Shown here: positions 1 to 9,317 of the stretch, one piece after another
Position numbering within the stretch: position 1 is the first letter of the stretch
Layout: every line of letters starts with the position of its first letter
Source of the DNA: Brassica napus
Lineage: Eukaryota > Streptophyta > Magnoliopsida > Brassicales > Brassicaceae
Length of the DNA: 64,000 nucleotides
NCBI RefSeq assembly: GCF_020379485.1
Contig: NC_063436.1
Span: 30,006,423-30,070,422 of the forward strand
Direction: 5' to 3'
Made by a program: the position numbers and the translations under genes
Notes under the pieces: generated by a model
What the model saw: the letters and a program-made list of their open reading frames with translations, nothing else
What the model was told of the DNA's origin: nothing
Databases searched by the model: none

Positions 1-96
1 GGGTTTAGAGAGATCTCCGGCTAATTAGTGCTAACGTGTCATACAAGACTCAAGAATTTAGTATATTCTTTAAAAAAATGCAAGTTTTCTATATAC

Positions 97-375
97 CTTG
101 GGTTGTTTGATACAGAGTATAAGCCCACAATCAGACAAATCATCAGAGATTTCACATCCGACATCTGAGTACAAGGCATCGTGATAGATCCGCTTCGCAG
201 ATGGCTGAACCACAATGCGTGAAACGCCTGTTCTGTCTTGTAAAAGACGAGAGCAATGTGAAGGCGTCAACGGCGTTCTTCGTTCCCATTTGTTCACTGA
301 TTCAGCTAGTATTCCCACAACCCCATTCCCCAGCTTCTTCTTCTTCTTCATCTCCTCGTCAACACTTGGGTTCAT
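97..375 (-). CDS. LKR/SDH: LKR/SDH copy A, exon 1 only (gene continues off the left edge)
   Basis: First coding exon of a bifunctional lysine-ketoglutarate reductase/saccharopine dehydrogenase gene, the enzyme that starts lysine breakdown. The exon reads 93 codons from ATG at 375-373 to a donor at 96-91 (AAG|GTATAT). It contains the LKR N-terminal stretch GNGVVGILAESVNKWERR and ends IKQPK, like exon 1 of the second copy at 11580-11296. Compared with that copy it has one extra codon in the lysine-rich N-terminus, lacks three codons (LLQDRTG against LLHGGKDRTG), and has G-to-C in LILCIKQPK. All changes are in frame. Exon 2 would lie left of base 1, so whether this copy is the full-length gene cannot be judged. 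Identity is firm; function of this copy is unknown. Confidence 0.8.
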
Positions 376-496
376 ATTTTAAGAGTATAATTTCTGCATA
401 AGAATAACAAAGCCCTATCTCACACTCCCTGACAATGTTTATTAAGGACACGAACCTATGAGTTTATAAGATCATTTGCGACAAGGAAAGTTCTGC

Positions 497-551
497 AAGA
501 AGAAATGAAAACGTGTTTGACCAAAAAAAAAAGAAGAAGAAATGAAAACGT
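497..551 (+). mobile_element. Poly(A)-only micro-retroposon with 18-bp target duplication
   Basis: The 18-mer AAGAAGAAATGAAAACGT occurs at 497-514 and 534-551. Between them are 19 bases, GTTTGACC followed by an A run and a G. The paralogous site in copy B (around 11770-11790) has a single copy of the flanking sequence and no insert. A long duplication plus A tail is the signature of LINE-type target-primed reverse transcription, here with almost nothing but the tail inserted. Confidence 0.7.
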
Positions 552-1375
552 ACCTGATGATGTTGATCATGCAATGCTTGTGAACTGTTTTATTAAGATG
601 GAATCTTTTCGATGTGTAGTAAGAACTATGTTTCTTTACGTCCTTTTATAAGCTAAACTAGATCTTGATATGTGCATGCATCCGTATTTTCATATATATC
701 AAAATATTAATGTTTATATTCCAAAAATTTATGATTGAATATTTTTATATTATTCTCTAACTTTATAAATGTTATCCATATCATTTGACAAACAAAATCT
801 AAAACTCTAAATAGTAGAATTAACGTATTGGGAGGTGTGAATGTGGAAAAAAAAATTGATAAGATATTTTTTAACAAAATCTATTTAAAATCATTGTAAA
901 ATGTATTTTCACAACTTAATCAATTTAATTTATTCTTATCATTAAAATATAATTGAAAATATTTTACAGAAGTTGTAATTTTCGTTTATAAATCAAAATA
1001 AATTAATTTTAATTTCTAATGATGTTTTATGCTAATTATAGTATTGATTAAATTTTGTAAAAGATGCCAAAAATATTTTGTTAAATTTTTGTAAATATAT
1101 ATTTGCATTTTAAAGAAAAAGAAAAAGATATTAGAAGATATTGTAATAAAATATGTAAAATTTCATAAAACTTCCAAGGAAAAGTCCAAAATGAAATATC
1201 ATACATGAAATAAGTAATGGTTTTTATTTTAATGGTGTAGATTACGTATATCAACAAAAAATAATTGGTAAAAGTACATCATTAAAATGATTAGTTGGAG
1301 ATTGATGATAGGCCTGTTGGTTTCTTTTTGAAAAATATTATATGTATAATTTAAAGTAATAGTCTAATGTTGTAT

Positions 1376-1422
1376 ATAATGATCATATTATTTTTTTTTT
1401 TTGGCATAATGATCATATTATT
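1376..1422 (-). mobile_element. Poly(T) micro-insertion with 17-bp target duplication
   Basis: The 17-mer ATAATGATCATATTATT occurs at 1376-1392 and 1406-1422. The insert is a T run ending in GGC, which on the minus strand reads GCC then poly(A). The aligned part of copy B (about 11985-12020) has no insert. It looks like a second tail-only retroposition event. Confidence 0.6.
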
Positions 1423-2204
1423 AGAACGAAAGGAAAACGTGTTCTTTTGATAATTTATTTGTGTTGCATCTCAGTGGTAGCAGATGTGTTTGGTATATAA
1501 TGATAAAGTTGTTTATAGATTCCAAGAGGATGGCGTGAACCAATCAATGATATTCCAAAATTAATCTAAACTTCGTTTTTGAACATATTCTCAAAATTAA
1601 AGCTAATTTAAACTTTGTTAAATCTATACTAATAAAGTAGTCCAGAAACTCTCCTCCTTGAGCCACCTCAGCAGAGGATGTTTTAAAATTGGACACGTGT
1701 TCCCTTTTTTTATCGAACAACAAATTTACTCTCTCTTTCTGTTTGGGTTCAAGATATTTGATTGTTTACTGGGCCAATTCAAAAGATATCCAGACATGAC
1801 CCATATTATATTAGGGTTTTAATCTGCATCGCCCCTATCGAGCTCTCTCCTCCTTCCTCGCTCTTCGTCTCCTGCAAACTCAGACCCCCATCTTTGTAAC
1901 GTCTCCCGTTTCTGTAATTCATCTATTTTAACCTCATCATTTACTTCAAACCCACTACTCATCCCACTCTCTCTGAATTAAACAGCTTCATTATCATCAA
2001 AGGTTATCGCTTGAAGCTCTTCTCTATAAATCGGTTCCTTCCCTGCGATGAATAGCTGCAGTTCTACGAAATCCCTAAGTAAAAACTTCATCAAGCTTCG
2101 ATTCCAGCAATGGCTTCTTCCTACACGATTCATGAGATCGGTCTGTGTTTGGTTCGACTTCTCCGGTTTGAGAGGCTCGGGATGTCAGGAGAGATGGCGA
2201 ACTG

Positions 2205-3481
2205 ATGAGTAGCGACATTCTTTTCCTGGATGAGAAGGTAACTCCGGCGACATCAGTCTCTTTATTACATCTTATATCGATTAAATCATTGCTTGAAATT
2301 TGATTACTTTTTTCTATCTAATCATGCTCTCGGTTATGAATTATCCCAATTGCGATGTGTGTCTTGTGTCTCCAAAGAAACGTACCAGCGTCTAAACTAT
2401 CTTTCCTTTACACAGGGCGGTTATTCCTCAATGGGACTTTTGGAACCGACATCTACTTCGACACTGAGACGGATGCGGAAAAGGAGCACTATGCAAAGTA
2501 AGAAACTCAACTAGAAATATTAGATAAACATTTAATATACCCACATGAATTCGCTGAACTTTGTTTTTCCTGTAAATTAATCCTCTGTTTAGGTTGTTTG
2601 GAGATGGCTCAAACCAGACAGCCTCTTCATCAAAACTGATTCATGCTCAGAAGATAGACCCCTCACTGTCTCTGAGCTTAACCAATCTGTCTTAACAGCT
2701 GATCCTCAGGTGATAGAAAGATATATATATATATAGTTAATCTATCAAATGTCTCACCTATGTTTAAATATTCTTACTGGTTGTAGATAATCGAGTTCCT
2801 CTGTACTGCTAAAGTAATACAGTCTGAAAAAGGGGGTGTTATATTGGCAGCAGTGGATGTTCTCAGAAGGTTGTGAAGGAGATTTCTTCTTTCACGTGCT
2901 TTTTTTTTTGTGATAACACAAGCGCTATGGCTTCCCCCAGGTAAATCTACTACTCCCAAAGTTTCAGAAACATAAATTCAACTTCCACATATTCTCGCTA
3001 CTGTTGTATTTTGTTTGCTAAACATTCTCGACTACAGGTACCATGTGGAACTATCTGCAGCAGATCAGACAGATGATGCTCTATTTGTTGCTTTTGATAT
3101 GGAAATGCTTAAGTTGACCAACATTCAAACTTGAAGAGCATCCCAAGACTCAGCGTGCACCACTCCCAGACTTTGTAGGCGATGTGAGTTCGTTGAACTG
3201 AGAGTTATATCTTAGAAAGTTATATAACTAAATTAATTGATGGGTTGTGGACAGGGTGATCAACATGAGCAAGTCCAGAATCCAATAGCAAGTATGGTCC
3301 CTGCTGGTAACAGTAGCACTGTTGTTGAGATCGTTGATAATTTGGCAGCGAAACTTGGTGAAACTACAGATGTGAACCATCAAACTCCCTCATCTACTGT
3401 ACCAGAAGGGGGGCGTCCAGCATCAAGCACACCACCTGTTGATCGATATGAGAGTGAAAAGAAGAAGCTACGGTTGGCATA
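2205..3481 (+). pseudogene. RPA70-like (replication protein A large subunit) gene remnant in Helitron
   Basis: Scattered exons resemble the C-terminal DNA-binding domain of RPA1-type proteins. Visible pieces are FGTDIYFDTETDAEKEH (about 2425-2490), VSELNQSVLTADPQ ending in a GTGATAG donor near 2709, IIEFLCTAKVIQSEKG (about 2790-2835), a zinc-ribbon part CSQKVVKEISSFTC (about 2855-2900), and YHVELSAADQTDDALFVAFD (about 3040-3100). A serine/threonine-rich tail ends at 3481 (KKKLRLA, TAG). Frames change between pieces and a TGA follows LTNIQT, so it is broken. RPA-like genes are a known cargo of plant Helitrons, where they are thought to bind single-stranded DNA. The 5' part up to about 2200 is not recognisable. 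Confidence 0.65.
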
Positions 3482-5150
3482 GAGCCACCTGAGAGTTACA
3501 ACCCACCAATACATTTACTTATGTATTGATGTCGTTCTTTTGCATTTGCTTTTCGTCTAGAGTTTTTGCAACTTCGTGTTTTTTTAAATAAAACTATGTG
3601 GTGGTGTTTTACTTATTAATGCAAGTTTTTCTCTTTATTACCTTCTAGGTTCTAATTAATTGACAACACATATTATGCTTGAAAAATGAAGTCCGCTGCA
3701 TGACTCAATGTATTTCATTAGTTAAATTAAAATTATAAGAATATTCATCAGAAACTATTTATATAACAGGCTACCAACAAGATCAAATACCTATATTACA
3801 GTCAGGAACGAGACACTTTCTTTCTTAAAAAAACAAACATTGCCTCATACATATACATGAACCCTCCACGTATAAATTCCTACCTATTATGACAGAGTTA
3901 ACTTAAAGAAACTCTAACTAACGTACATGTTAACTTACAGATATTTTCTTATAATACCTTGAATTAAAGCCGGCTTTATTGGGTCAATATAACACATTCG
4001 TGGGGACTGACATTCAATGCAACAATTAAACATGTTCAGACGTTTCTGCAAGGTCAAGTAGTTTTAGCTTCACAAAAAGAAGTTCTAAACTCATACTCTG
4101 TCTACTCTATCAAAAAACCAGAGCTATATTCATGGTGAGGAAGAAAGCTAAAGCTGAAGGCAAAACCGGAAATGGTGGATCTCAAGAAAACCAACCTATA
4201 CCTCAAGTGTCCACTTCAGCTACCAATAAACCAAAGAAAAAACAAGTTTGTTGTATCCAAAATAAGATAGAAGGAATTTGACGAAAAGTTTACATCGGTT
4301 GTTTAACTTATATTCCTCCCTATGTAGCGTATGACCAGCGTCATCCATGACGACGCTGAGAATTTTCCACTCATAGTTGAGAATACAAATTCAGAGGAAG
4401 CATCCAGAGGTTATATTTATTTTAGGATCCACCTAACGCACAGTTTACTATTACAAATTATAAAAACCAATAACCTGCTTTACTCATGCTGCTTAAGAAT
4501 CAGAACACATGATCAGTTGGAAGGAAAGCTCGGCAAGAACGTCAACTTATCCCCGCAGAAAAGCGTGGAGAGCAACCAAAACAAGGTATGTTCCAGTAAA
4601 TTACTTTACACTTTGAAAAGGTCTTACGTGCTCGACTAAACCAGAGCAGTCCATGGCTGTCCTCTAACTTGCCAAATCAGAACATTCTGATTGGATTTCC
4701 TTCTCATGATACTTATCTTAAACAAGGTAATGGATAAGTATAACACTTACAATTCTTGCTGACCGTATGACCTATCCTTCATTATTCACAATATTCCAAA
4801 AAAAAAAAACAGTGAACGAAGCAAAAGTCCAAGCTCTCGGGCGAAAAGTAGAGCTGCAAAGAAAGGGACCAACCCTAATAAAAGTTTGTTCTCTTTTTAA
4901 ACTCAGTATAACAATCATACGATTTATATATTACCGTACAAATTCACACATGTCTGATACTAATCCTTTGCTCTCTTTAATTTCACAGCAGTTGCATCTT
5001 CAAGTGCAAACACTCAAGGTATGAAAAAGAAAACACAAAACTTAACACTACCAGTTCCTGTAACAAGGATTCTTAAGGTGTTGTTATTTAAAATTGCAGG
5101 GAAGCTCAGACGCACACCTGTATATAAGTGGGATTTAACAATGATCTACT
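3482..5150. other. Helitron interior, unassigned coding scraps
   Basis: AT-rich filler with two small openings. One reads MVRKKAKAEGKTGNGGSQEN and runs about 49 codons from 4132 to a TGA. It is lysine-rich and resembles a protein N-terminus, but I do not recognise a family. The other is about 102 codons (4331-4639) with no visible domain. Purine-rich GCAG or CAG intron-like borders recur, so this may be a captured multi-exon gene fragment. No function can be assigned. Confidence 0.3.
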
Positions 5151-5329
5151 ATTTACTCTTCTGGTAATAACTTTCAAAAAAAAATATATAAATATTTTTC
5201 TCATTTCGTAATAGTTTCGTTTCTCACCAATAAAAAGGTGTTTTTTAGAAAAACAAATTACTTATATTTCGAATGATCCCACAGGATTACGGCGCAAGAA
5301 ACACAGATCATACACGATCTTGGAATAGA

Positions 5330-6310
5330 AAAAAAATGTTAGTAAACCCAACCTACTAACTGTCAAAATAAAGGAAACCAGTAGACAAAAAAAGATATAG
5401 TAGAGGGGAGGTTTCTTTGCTCCCTAGATAAAAAGTCCAATTTTGCACACAAAGTACGCACCAATGCAGCCGCTGGACGAGATACCTTAGTATGCAGCCT
5501 TGAGTTTCTTTCCCTCCAAACCAAATAAAGAGAAGCTTGGAATGCTAGCTTGAGGATTAGATTGACATTCCTATCACAAGTTGGGTCGTTAATCCATCAT
5601 AAACCATTAGGAAAGATCGAGGGTGGTGTGAGATGGAGTTTAGAGCAAAACAAAGACCAAACCTCCCTGCTAAAAGCACAATCGAAGAAAATATGTTGAC
5701 GATTTTCGTCCAATGTGCCGTAGAGGAGACATGCCGGAGAGACGTCTATACCCGAGCACCTCATCCTATCTCGAGTTGGTAATCTGTCATGAGCTACCAG
5801 CCATGTTATGAAGGCATGTTTAGGAATCCTACCCTTGAACCACACTGATTTATGCCATGATACTTCAGTTAATTGATTATAGAGGTGATTGCACATGAGC
5901 GATGAAGAATAATTGTTAGCCGGAGCGTTATCTTCCACTTTCCATAAGAAGAAACCGTCACTCTCTAATGCAACGATCTCTGAAGGATTAGGCAAATTGT
6001 CCTTGAGAAAACCAATAATCACATTCCTAGACCGTGACGAATACAGCCACCATCGATTGTCAACAATAGCATCTCGAAACACTACTGATTCTGATAATTC
6101 GGTTGTCCTCGGGCCAAACTCTCCAGTCATGTTAATCAACGGTCCCAGCGAGGTCCAATTATTAAACCAGAAGCTCGCAGAAATACCAGTACCCAAATCA
6201 CAGACCACAAAGGGACGAGCTAACGATCTAAGTTTGCACAAAGATTTCCATATCCAACTTCCGGATCTAATGGGATCAAGAATCCAGAAATTTTCATTTC
6301 CTATACATTA
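5330..6310 (-). pseudogene. LINE reverse-transcriptase C-terminal (zf-RVT) fragment
   Basis: A 214-codon opening (6241-5597) contains the zinc-binding region that follows the reverse transcriptase in plant L1-type retrotransposons: WHKSVWFKGRIPKHAFITWL, then LPTRDRM, a cysteine-containing segment, and HIFFDCAFSREVW. After the stop at 5597 the same strand goes on with the family-typical LVWRERNSRLH in another context, so the frame is broken. No reverse-transcriptase core, endonuclease or obvious poly(A) tail is present. It lies inside the Helitron and is therefore a captured or nested fragment. Confidence 0.7.
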
Positions 6311-6760
6311 GGGACTGACTCAATAACCATTTTAGCCATTAGGGACTGATTCGATAACCCTTTTAGCCAACTTCAGTACAATAGAACTCAAAATTTTAGC
6401 CATCGATGACTTCCATATACTCTGAAAATTAAAAAAAAAAAAACTCAAACATAAAACTTTTTAAAAGACAAAACGTTAATTAACTAAATCAAATTGTTTT
6501 AAATGCAAAAAAATGAAAATAAAATTTATTATTGCTTTGTCTACACTTGCACTTATACTTATGGTAACTATTTTTTATACACAAAATAACCATCAGCGCA
6601 AATAAACAAATTTACCTGCTGATTTCAAAAATAATTACAACTTAGAAAATCTAATATCCACTAAAAACAAAAAAAATTGCAGCATCAACAAAACGTTTAT
6701 TAATACAATAGACAACCATCCCAGACAACCATCCCGCGCGTAGCGCGGACAGACTACTAG

Positions 6761-7747
6761 TAGACTAATAAAGTCCTCGTTAAAGGTTGTGGTGTGCTGT
6801 CCTTCATCCATTGTTAAACTTTTTAAGAATAAAGAAAGATTATGTTCTGTATTCGTTAAAGATTATGTTCTATATTCGTTAAAGATTATGTTCTGTATCC
6901 GTTAAAGATTATGTTGTGCTTCTGTATTCGTATTTCCAATGTAAACGGCAAAACACAAATTATAGCATGCTAAAAAATGTATCCTCAACGTTAACGGAGG
7001 AGCAACTTGCAACAAATTAAGGTGGTGCAATTGACACCCCATCTTAGTTCAGTTTTGTATTTGGTGATAGTTTCGTCGGTAGGTCTGACATTTTTTTGGT
7101 CAAATGACCATAAAATAGATCAAAATTAACAAACAAACACATTTGAAATTAAAGCTAATGAATGGCATAAACCGGACGTATGTAAAATAGAAGAAAAAAC
7201 TATCACTATTTTTTTTAAAAGACTCGCACAAAAGCTGATGAACTCATTCTTTTGGTCAAGTACAAATCTGACATGATTAAAACTACAGTTGAGCATATAT
7301 AACCTTGTTGAATTTTCGTTTTTAGTAACAAATAAAAGTATTGGAAACTTGGGCTTTTGATTTGGATAATTTATTTATAGAATATCACGTTTTCATAGAA
7401 TGGGCTTAAGCTGTTGCCTCAAAACACGTGTGTTCATGTTTGTGGTGTTACATATGCCAAACTTTGTTCAAGAATCAAGGGAGGAACGTTATGTTTCTCC
7501 GATACATTATCTTAGACAGATTCGTATACGTCTTAGGGCAAGAATCTCTATCTTGACTAAGTTAAGAGTATATGTGGTGTGGACCGTTTAAAAGATGAGC
7601 GCAATATAAGTGTTTTCGTAGTTAGCATTTATATTCACAATTAACAAATAAACTTCCGTGTATGATGGCTATGCTCTTGCGACAGAATGTGAAACTTAAA
7701 CAATGTTTTGGTATAATCGATATCTGTGTGGCGACCTATTACTAGGT
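6761..7747. repeat. Segmental duplication copy A, distal part
   Basis: Non-coding DNA. Its second half (about 7330-7747) aligns with 14070-14214 plus 16426-16735 of copy B; shared anchors include TTGGGCTTTTGATTTGGAT, CAAGAATCAAGGGAGGAA and GGACCGTTTAAAAGATGAGC. The copy B version is split by the Harbinger element, and copy A gives its empty site. A small opening at 7400-7591 has no counterpart support and is taken as chance. Confidence 0.7.
6835..6915. repeat. 23-bp minisatellite, about 3.5 copies
   Basis: The unit AAAGATTATGTTCTGTATTC plus GTT starts at 6835, 6858, 6881 and (partial) 6904, with one or two substitutions per copy. It lies just right of the Helitron end. Confidence 0.85.
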
Positions 7748-7907
7748 TTTTTTTTGTCAATGTGTTTCATTCAAAAGCAACTGGAAAAACCAAAGTGCAG
7801 ACGAGCCAAAGCTTAAAGCAACATAAACCAACACCAGTAGGTGTGGAAAAGAACCCACAAGTTGGGTATTAAAAGAAAAAGATGAAAGAGACAAAGGAGA
7901 TCACTTA

Positions 7908-8850
7908 GAGCATCTTCAACCCAAACCTATTTTTTCTCTATAATTTCTTATTAAAAAACAAATTTTGGTCTAATGGTTTACTATATAATAGAATTACTCT
8001 ATTATAAAAAAAATAGAAAAATTTTATTTTTTTACTTTAAATATAGAGTAAAAAGTCAAATTCTATAATAGAGTAACTCTATTACTCTATTATTGAGTAA
8101 ACTATTAGTGAAAATTATAAAATAAAAAGAGTTATTCTTGGGTTCACCTCCTAGGGTGAACCTTTAGGTTCACCAACCAATAGAAAATTATCATTTTAGA
8201 TCTAGTATCTTTTAATTAAGGAAACCAAATAACTTGGCAAATTATATTATTTTTTCAAAATAAAATTTAAAAATAAATAAAAATAATATATAAAAACGAA
8301 TTAAAAAAAATAATGTTGTCAACAAAACACTAAACCCTAAACTCTAATACTAAACCCTAAACTCTAATACTAAACCCTAAACTCAAATCCTATACCCTAA
8401 ACCCTTGGGTAAACCCTAAACCCTTGGAAAAACACTAAACATGTTGTCAACAAAACACTAAACCCTAAACTCTAATCCTAAACCCTATACTCTTGGAAAA
8501 ACCCTAAACCCTTGGGTAAATCCTAAACCCTTAGGTAAACCCTAAACCCTTGGAAAAATACTAAACATTTGGATAAATTCTAAATTATAAATCTTAAACA
8601 CTAAACTCTAAATCTTAAAAACAAATATTTTTTTTAAATAATATTTTTTTAGAACTATTGTTATTTTTATTTATTTAATCTTTTATTTTTTATTTTAAAA
8701 GCATAATTTAATTTGGCAAGTTATTTTGTTTCCTTAATTAAAAGATACTAGATCTAAAATGACAACTTTCTATTGGTTGGTGAACCTAAAGATTCACCTA
8801 GGGGGTGAATCCAAGAAAAAGTCAAATAAAAAATAGGTTTGGAGATGGTC
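7908..8850. mobile_element. Outer MITE with TTA target duplication
   Basis: Terminal inverted repeats are GAGCATCTTCAACCCAAACC at the left and (reverse complement of the right end) GACCATCTCCAAACC. They are flanked by TTA at 7905-7907 and 8851-8853, as expected for a PIF/Harbinger-related MITE. A second inverted-repeat element lies inside it (8135-8817). No coding capacity. Confidence 0.6.
8135..8817. mobile_element. Inner foldback MITE with long inverted arms and CCCTAAA-rich core
   Basis: Arms of more than 100 bases are inverted copies. The left starts TTCTTGGGTTCACCTCCTAG and the right arm, reversed, starts TTCTTGGATTCACCCCCTAG; both continue into TTTAGGTTCACCAACCAATAG. The centre (about 8325-8590) is a run of degenerate telomere-like units such as CTAAACCCTAAAC with CCTTGGGTAAA variants. 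The transcript would form a long hairpin. Confidence 0.75.
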
Positions 8851-9039
8851 TTAACTCTTAAGAAACACACGCAGATGCTGTTATGTTCCAAAACTCCACG
8901 GCTTGGTTTCAAGCACTCACATTGACAGAAGCTTCTGGCATAATTAGAGTACTAAGCCAAGCAGGACCACCTTGTGCTACTGCTACATAAGATTGTAGTC
9001 TATGATCCCGAGTCACACTTATCACCACCTCATTTGCCA

Positions 9040-9302
9040 TTTTGTTGAACAATCTTATTTTTTGAAACACTTTTTTTTTAAAACACAAAAAATTAGTTTA
9101 TCAAAAATATTAGTTTATCTCAAAATTAATATTTCTGATAAATTGCACACTTTTTTGCACACTTCTTTTTGCACTCTATAAATTGCACACTTTTTTTTTG
9201 TTGAGCAATCAAAAATATTAATTTATCTCAAAAATAGCACTCTATGACCTCAAAAATATTAATTTTAAGACAAAAAGTTTATCTCAAAAATTGCACTCTA
9301 TG
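9040..9302. repeat. AT-rich insertion between 13-bp direct repeats
   Basis: The 13-mer ACCTCATTTGCCA is present at 9027-9039 and again at 9303-9315. Between them lie A/T-rich motifs such as AAATTGCACTCTATGACCTC and TAAATTGCACAC, repeated two or three times. The flanking repeats may be a target duplication or the product of slippage. No gene is seen. Confidence 0.5.
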
Positions 9303-9317
9303 ACCTCATTTGCCACT

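Larger units (their letters stand above)
376..1622. other. Upstream region of LKR copy A (duplicated, AT-rich)
   Basis: Non-coding sequence that aligns in pieces with 11581-12130, upstream of LKR copy B. Both have CAG|GTACGT (copy A, 553-548) or CAG|GTAAGT (copy B, 11794-11786) facing the gene, which suggests a 5'-UTR intron donor; this is inference. Two short poly(A)/poly(T) insertions with target duplications (497-551 and 1376-1422) are listed separately. The rest is AT-rich with no gene that I can see. Confidence 0.5.
1623..6760 (+). mobile_element. Helitron, 5138 bp, with gene fragments
   Basis: The left end is TCTATACTAATAAAG preceded by A. The right end is a GC hairpin CCCGCGCGTAGCGCGG (about 6733-6748) followed by a short spacer and CTAG at 6757-6760, then T. 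These are the known Helitron termini (5' TC, 3' hairpin plus CTRR, insertion between A and T, no target duplication). The flanks TTTGTTAA and TAGACTAATAAAG are contiguous in copy B (TTTGTTGAAGACTAATAAAG near 12155-12173), which gives an empty site. Inside are a decayed RPA70-like gene, short unassigned coding pieces and a LINE fragment. No Rep/helicase domain is visible, so it is probably non-autonomous. Confidence 0.85.
7748..9302 (-). mobile_element. 5'-truncated LINE 3' end at the duplication junction, with nested inserts
   Basis: On the minus strand the element starts around 9302 and ends in a poly(A) tail (T run at 7748-7757). A decayed RNase H-like (RVT_3) tail is readable at about 9050-8910, including SYVAVAQGGPAWLSTLIMPE and then a stop. 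The 3' UTR at 7907-7758 has the typical GAATGAAACACATTGAC before the tail. Two nested MITEs (7908-8850) split it, and an AT-rich insertion (9040-9302) lies near its 5' end. It abuts the last base of copy A homology on the left and the truncated LKR exon on the right. Confidence 0.55.

Noticed and set aside
8325..8590. Interstitial telomere array
   Set aside because: CCCTAAA units are degenerate and interspersed with CTAATAC and CCTTGGGTAAA, and lie symmetrically within a foldback MITE. They are element sequence and not a fused telomere.
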